A DNA stretch of 8,784 bases, from NCBI GenBank assembly GCA_002313795.1, contig DCCL01000232.1, positions 4,374 through 13,157 on the forward strand, given 5' to 3'. Origin of the DNA: Faecalibacterium prausnitzii. Its GTDB lineage: Bacteria; Bacillota; Clostridia; Oscillospirales; Ruminococcaceae. Each line of letters opens with the position of its first letter. Position 1 is the first letter of the stretch. Both the position numbers and the translations under genes were made by a program. Below, one piece after another: positions 6,013 to 8,784 of the stretch. The notes below the pieces were generated by a model, which was not told the origin of the DNA, did not search any database, and saw nothing but the letters and a program-made list of their open reading frames with translations.

Positions 6013-6903
6013 ATGAACGAACATCAGCTGCTCTGTTTTCTTACGGTGAGCCGGACGCTGAATTTTTCGGCTGCCGCCCGGGAGCTCTACTGCACCCAGC
6101 CTGCCCTGAGCTACCAGATCCGCAGTCTTGAAAAGGAGCTGGACACTGCCCTGTTCCAGCGCACCACCACCCAGGTGGCCCTGACGGAGGCGGGCCGGGC
6201 CCTGCTGCCCCACGCGGAGGAGATCTACCGCCGCATCCTCAATGCCCGCACCGCACTGAAGGGCTTTACCCAGTGCCGCACCCTGACCCTCCGTCTGCCG
6301 CCGGTGCTGCTGCAGCGTGACCCCATCTACCCCATCCTGATGGCAAGGCTCCACGCAGCCCTGCCGGGCTATGAGTTTCGGGTGGACACCAAACCTGTCC
6401 CCCGCAACCCCCACGAGATGCTCTGCATGGAAGCCGATGCTGCCCTCTATCTGCCCTTCGGGCCGCTGCCGCCGGAGATCACCTGTCAGGCGGTCATCTC
6501 CAACCGGTTCTATCTCATCGTCTCGCCGGAGCACCCCCTCTCCGGGCACACCACCCTGGAACTGCATGACCTTGCCAGACAGCTGATCTTCTATGAGCCA
6601 CTGTATCAGGACATGGTGGACTACGCACATCAGCAGCCGGGGATGCCCTATTCCACACCGGTGTGGCGGAAGGTGGAAAACTATGAGTCGGTTTACGCCG
6701 ACCTGCTGGCCGGGCGGGGGATGTTCCTCTGTCCCATGGTCTACCCGGCCTTTCCCACCGGGTGGCACATCCCGCTCCGCCTGCCCCTGCCGGACACCTG
6801 CCTGCTGACCCTCCGGGACGACCCCCGCCCCGAGATCGTCACTCTGCGGGAGACCTTCGCGGAGGTCTACTCAAACCGGCAGAGACTGCTGGAACAGACA
6901 TGA
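6013..6903 (+). CDS. LysR-family transcriptional regulator
   Basis: The 296-residue protein has the standard LysR layout. An N-terminal winged helix-turn-helix (about 1-60) carries the family signature FSAAARELYCTQPALSYQIRSLE followed by LFQRTTTQVALTEAG. A linker helix (about 60-88) and a periplasmic-binding-protein-like effector domain (about 90-290) follow. Length is normal. The ATG at 6013 is preceded by AAGGAG six bases upstream. It is divergent from the FMN/FAD reductase with 199 nt between starts, the classical arrangement in which a LysR protein activates its neighbour in response to a small-molecule inducer, often the substrate. The inducer cannot be read from sequence. Its stop codon abuts the shared downstream terminator. 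Family assignment is secure; target assignment is inference from position. Confidence 0.93.
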   Translation: MNEHQLLCFLTVSRTLNFSAAARELYCTQPALSYQIRSLEKELDTALFQRTTTQVALTEAGRALLPHAEEIYRRILNARTALKGFTQCRTLTLRLPPVLLQRDPIYPILMARLHAALPGYEFRVDTKPVPRNPHEMLCMEADAALYLPFGPLPPEITCQAVISNRFYLIVSPEHPLSGHTTLELHDLARQLIFYEPLYQDMVDYAHQQPGMPYSTPVWRKVENYESVYADLLAGRGMFLCPMVYPAFPTGWHIPLRLPLPDTCLLTLRDDPRPEIVTLRETFAEVYSNRQRLLEQT

Positions 6904-6938
6904 AAAAACGCCGCTGTGTCAGGTAAGACACAGCGGCG
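6903..6938 (-). terminator. Convergent terminator between the lysR-family gene and the transketolase operon
   Basis: A perfect 12-bp stem (6909-6920 with 6927-6938) has an AGGTAA/TTACCT loop. On the minus strand it is followed by T6 (6908-6903), making a strong terminator about 20 nt after the transketolase stop. The T-tract complement includes the last base of the regulator's TGA. On the plus strand a looser CTCGTATTTT follows, so it probably also ends the regulator transcript. Confidence 0.88.
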
Positions 6939-6957
6939 CTCGTATTTTCAGAGCAGA

Positions 6958-7905
6958 TTATCTGCCCAGCATTTCCTTTGCAGTCTTGCAGATGGTGGCA
7001 GCGTCCAGACCGTACTCCTTCAGCAGATCCCATGCGGGGCCGGAGCAGCCGAACTTATCCTGTACGCCCACACGGCGGACGGGAGTCGGCAGCTTCTCGC
7101 TGAGCAGAGAGCAGACCGCCTCGCCCAGACCGCCGATGACATTGTGCTCCTCGGCGGTGACGATCTTGCCGCACTCCTTTGCGGCCTTGAGGATGATTTC
7201 CTCATCCAGCGGCTTGATGGTGTGGATGTTGATGACCCGGGCATGGATGCCCTCAGCGGCCAGAGTCTCTGCAGCCTTGCGGGCCTCGTTGACCATCAGG
7301 CCGGTAGCCACGATGGCGATGTCGTCGCCCTCCGTGACCTGCTCGCCCTTGCCGATCTCAAAGTGATAGTTGGCCTCATCGTGGAACACGGGAACAGCCA
7401 GACGGCCAAAGCGGAGGTAGACCGGGCCCTGCATCTCGTAGGCAGCGCGGACAGCCGCACGGGCCTCCACATCGTCGGAGGGGCAGATGATGGTCATGCC
7501 GGGCAGGCTGCGCATGAGGGCAAAGTCCTCGCAGCACTGGTGGGAAGCGCCGTCCTCACCGACGGAGATGCCGCCGTGGGTGGCACCGATTTTGACGTTC
7601 AGGTGGGGGTAGGCCACGGAGTTGCGGATCTGCTCAAAGGCACGGCCCGCAGCAAACATGGCAAAGCTGGACACGAAGGGGACATAGCCCATGGTGGACA
7701 GGCCGGCGGCCACGCCCATCATGTTGGCCTCTGCGATGCCGCAGTCAAAGTGGCGGTTCGGGTAAGCCTTGCGGAACATGCCGGTCTTGGTGGCGGCAGC
7801 AAGGTCTGCGTCCAGCACCACCAGATCATCATGACCCTCAGCGGCCAGAGCCTTGAGGGTGTTGCCGTAGCTCTCGCGGGTCGCGATCATTTTCACATCT
7901 GCCAT
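6958..7905 (-). CDS. Transketolase, C-terminal subunit
   Basis: Second half of a split, thiamine-diphosphate-dependent transketolase, which moves two-carbon ketol units between sugar phosphates in the non-oxidative pentose phosphate pathway. The 315 residues hold the pyrimidine-binding domain (about 5-165), with the cofactor-activating Glu59 in CGIAEANMMG and the phenylalanine-rich SSFAMFAAGRAFEQIRN. A conserved THGGISVGEDGASHQ (109-123) and the C-terminal transketolase domain (about 185-305) follow. I chose the ATG at 7903-7905, one base after the stop of the N-terminal subunit gene, because AGGAGG lies nine bases upstream (7915-7920). A start at 7935 would add ten unconserved residues, overlap the upstream gene and lack a comparable ribosome site. 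The paired subunit is encoded just upstream. Confidence 0.94.
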   Translation of the reverse strand: MADVKMIATRESYGNTLKALAAEGHDDLVVLDADLAAATKTGMFRKAYPNRHFDCGIAEANMMGVAAGLSTMGYVPFVSSFAMFAAGRAFEQIRNSVAYPHLNVKIGATHGGISVGEDGASHQCCEDFALMRSLPGMTIICPSDDVEARAAVRAAYEMQGPVYLRFGRLAVPVFHDEANYHFEIGKGEQVTEGDDIAIVATGLMVNEARKAAETLAAEGIHARVINIHTIKPLDEEIILKAAKECGKIVTAEEHNVIGGLGEAVCSLLSEKLPTPVRRVGVQDKFGCSGPAWDLLKEYGLDAATICKTAKEMLGR

Positions 7906-7906
7906 C

Positions 7907-8758
7907 TTACTTGTCCTCCTGTTCCAGCGCGGCATAGGCTGCGTTCAGCTCCTGCATGGCCACAGCGTACTCTTCGTCGTTGGGGCCCTTGCCGTGCCAA
8001 TCCACAGAGTTGGTCATAAAGGAGACACCCTTGCCCTTGACGGTATCGAGGATGATGCAGGTGGGCTTGTCGTTCTCGGCATGGAATGCCTTGACAGCGG
8101 CATCGATGGCATCATAGTCGTGGCCGTTGATGGTCAGAACATTGAAGTTGAATGCCTTGAGCTTGTCTTCCAGCGGGGCGCTGTTCATGACGGTCTCGGT
8201 GGTGCCGTCGATCTGCAGATGGTTGCGGTCCAGCATGACGCAGAGGTTGGAGAGCTTGTAGTGGGCTGCGAACATGAAAGCCTCCCAGCACTCGCCCTCT
8301 TCCACCTCGCCATCACCCAGGATGGTGTAGACGTTGATGGGCTTGCCGCTGAGCTTTGCGCCCAGAGCCATGCCGCAGGCAGCGGACACGCCCTGACCCA
8401 GACTGCCGGTGGACATATCCACGCCCGGCGTCTCGTTCATGTTGGGGTGTCCCTGCAGATAGCTGCCGATCTTGCGCAGGGTCTTGAGGTCTTCCACCGG
8501 GAAGTACCCGCGCTCGGCCAGCGCTGCGTAAAGTGCCGGGGCTGCGTGGCCCTTGGACAGCACCAGACGGTCACGATCCGGGGCTTTCGGAGCCTTGGGG
8601 TCGATCTTCATATCCACGAAGTAGAGGTAGGACAGTACCTCTGCGATATCCAGACTGCCGCCCGGATGGCCGCACTTGGCGCTGTGGGTCCCCTCGATCA
8701 CGCCCATGCGGATGTGACAGGCGTGCTTTGCAAGGGTGAGCTTTTCTGCATTTGTCAT
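7907..8758 (-). CDS. Transketolase, N-terminal subunit
   Basis: First half of the split transketolase; it carries the diphosphate-binding domain and must pair with the C-terminal subunit. The 283 residues are full length for this subunit. Visible landmarks are CGHPGG (29-34, with His31), SKGHAAPALYA (68-78, with His71), TGSLGQG (117-123), and the ThDP/metal motif starting GDG at 148-150 and ending at Asn179 in LDRNHLQIDG. GKGVSF near 242-247 is also typical. The ATG at 8756-8758 is preceded by GGGAGGA six bases upstream. Only 26 nt of upstream sequence is present, so the promoter and any further upstream operon members are outside the window. Some split enzymes of this type act on DXP-like or other ketose substrates, but transketolase is the default reading. 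Confidence 0.94.
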   Translation of the reverse strand: MTNAEKLTLAKHACHIRMGVIEGTHSAKCGHPGGSLDIAEVLSYLYFVDMKIDPKAPKAPDRDRLVLSKGHAAPALYAALAERGYFPVEDLKTLRKIGSYLQGHPNMNETPGVDMSTGSLGQGVSAACGMALGAKLSGKPINVYTILGDGEVEEGECWEAFMFAAHYKLSNLCVMLDRNHLQIDGTTETVMNSAPLEDKLKAFNFNVLTINGHDYDAIDAAVKAFHAENDKPTCIILDTVKGKGVSFMTNSVDWHGKGPNDEEYAVAMQELNAAYAALEQEDK

Positions 8759-8784
8759 GATGGTCCTCCCGTATGAACCTCAGA

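Noticed and set aside
5965..6768. Minus-strand open frame opposite the LysR gene
   Set aside because: Would cover the regulator promoter and coding region; the plus-strand LysR protein has full family signatures, so this is a shadow.
7994..8776. Plus-strand open frame opposite the transketolase N-terminal subunit
   Set aside because: Mirror of a conserved enzyme with no independent evidence.

Overview
This window looks like chromosomal DNA from a GC-rich, anaerobic, low-motility gut Firmicute, most likely an Oscillospiraceae relative of Faecalibacterium, Gemmiger or Subdoligranulum. That placement is inference. It rests on the strong GGAGG-type ribosome sites, the HisZ-HisG arrangement, a split transketolase, and a secreted FMN/FAD reductase of a type common in gut anaerobes. 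No mobile element, CRISPR array, rRNA or tRNA is visible.

Layout from left to right. Positions 1-89 are non-coding and lie downstream of hisD. Positions 90-2974 (minus strand) hold a two-gene histidine operon: a 535-residue fusion of HisZ (regulatory) and HisG (catalytic) ATP phosphoribosyltransferase, overlapping hisD (histidinol dehydrogenase) by 4 nt. Its promoter, at about 3052-3080, has a perfect 18-bp palindrome filling the spacer between -35 and -10. Next is a monocistronic thioredoxin gene (3276-3584, minus) with a strong terminator. Then comes a 688-residue secreted lipoprotein reductase (3747-5813, minus) with an N-terminal FMN-binding domain and a C-terminal fumarate-reductase-like FAD domain. 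It is divergent from a LysR-family regulator (6013-6903, plus), with a 199-nt shared control region. A convergent hairpin terminator separates the regulator from a split transketolase operon (6958-8758, minus; N-terminal subunit first, then C-terminal subunit). The promoter of that operon lies beyond the right edge.

Functionally, the histidine genes and the transketolase are core metabolism. Transketolase feeds the pentose phosphate pool from which the HisG substrate PRPP derives, but nothing here shows co-regulation. The accessory part is the reductase/LysR pair. It looks like a substrate-inducible module for reducing an unsaturated or otherwise reducible organic compound outside the membrane. 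By eye, the reductase keeps the cofactor motifs but lacks most of the residues that define fumarate and urocanate reductases, so its substrate is unknown. This pair and the fused HisZG with its promoter operator are the most notable items in the window.
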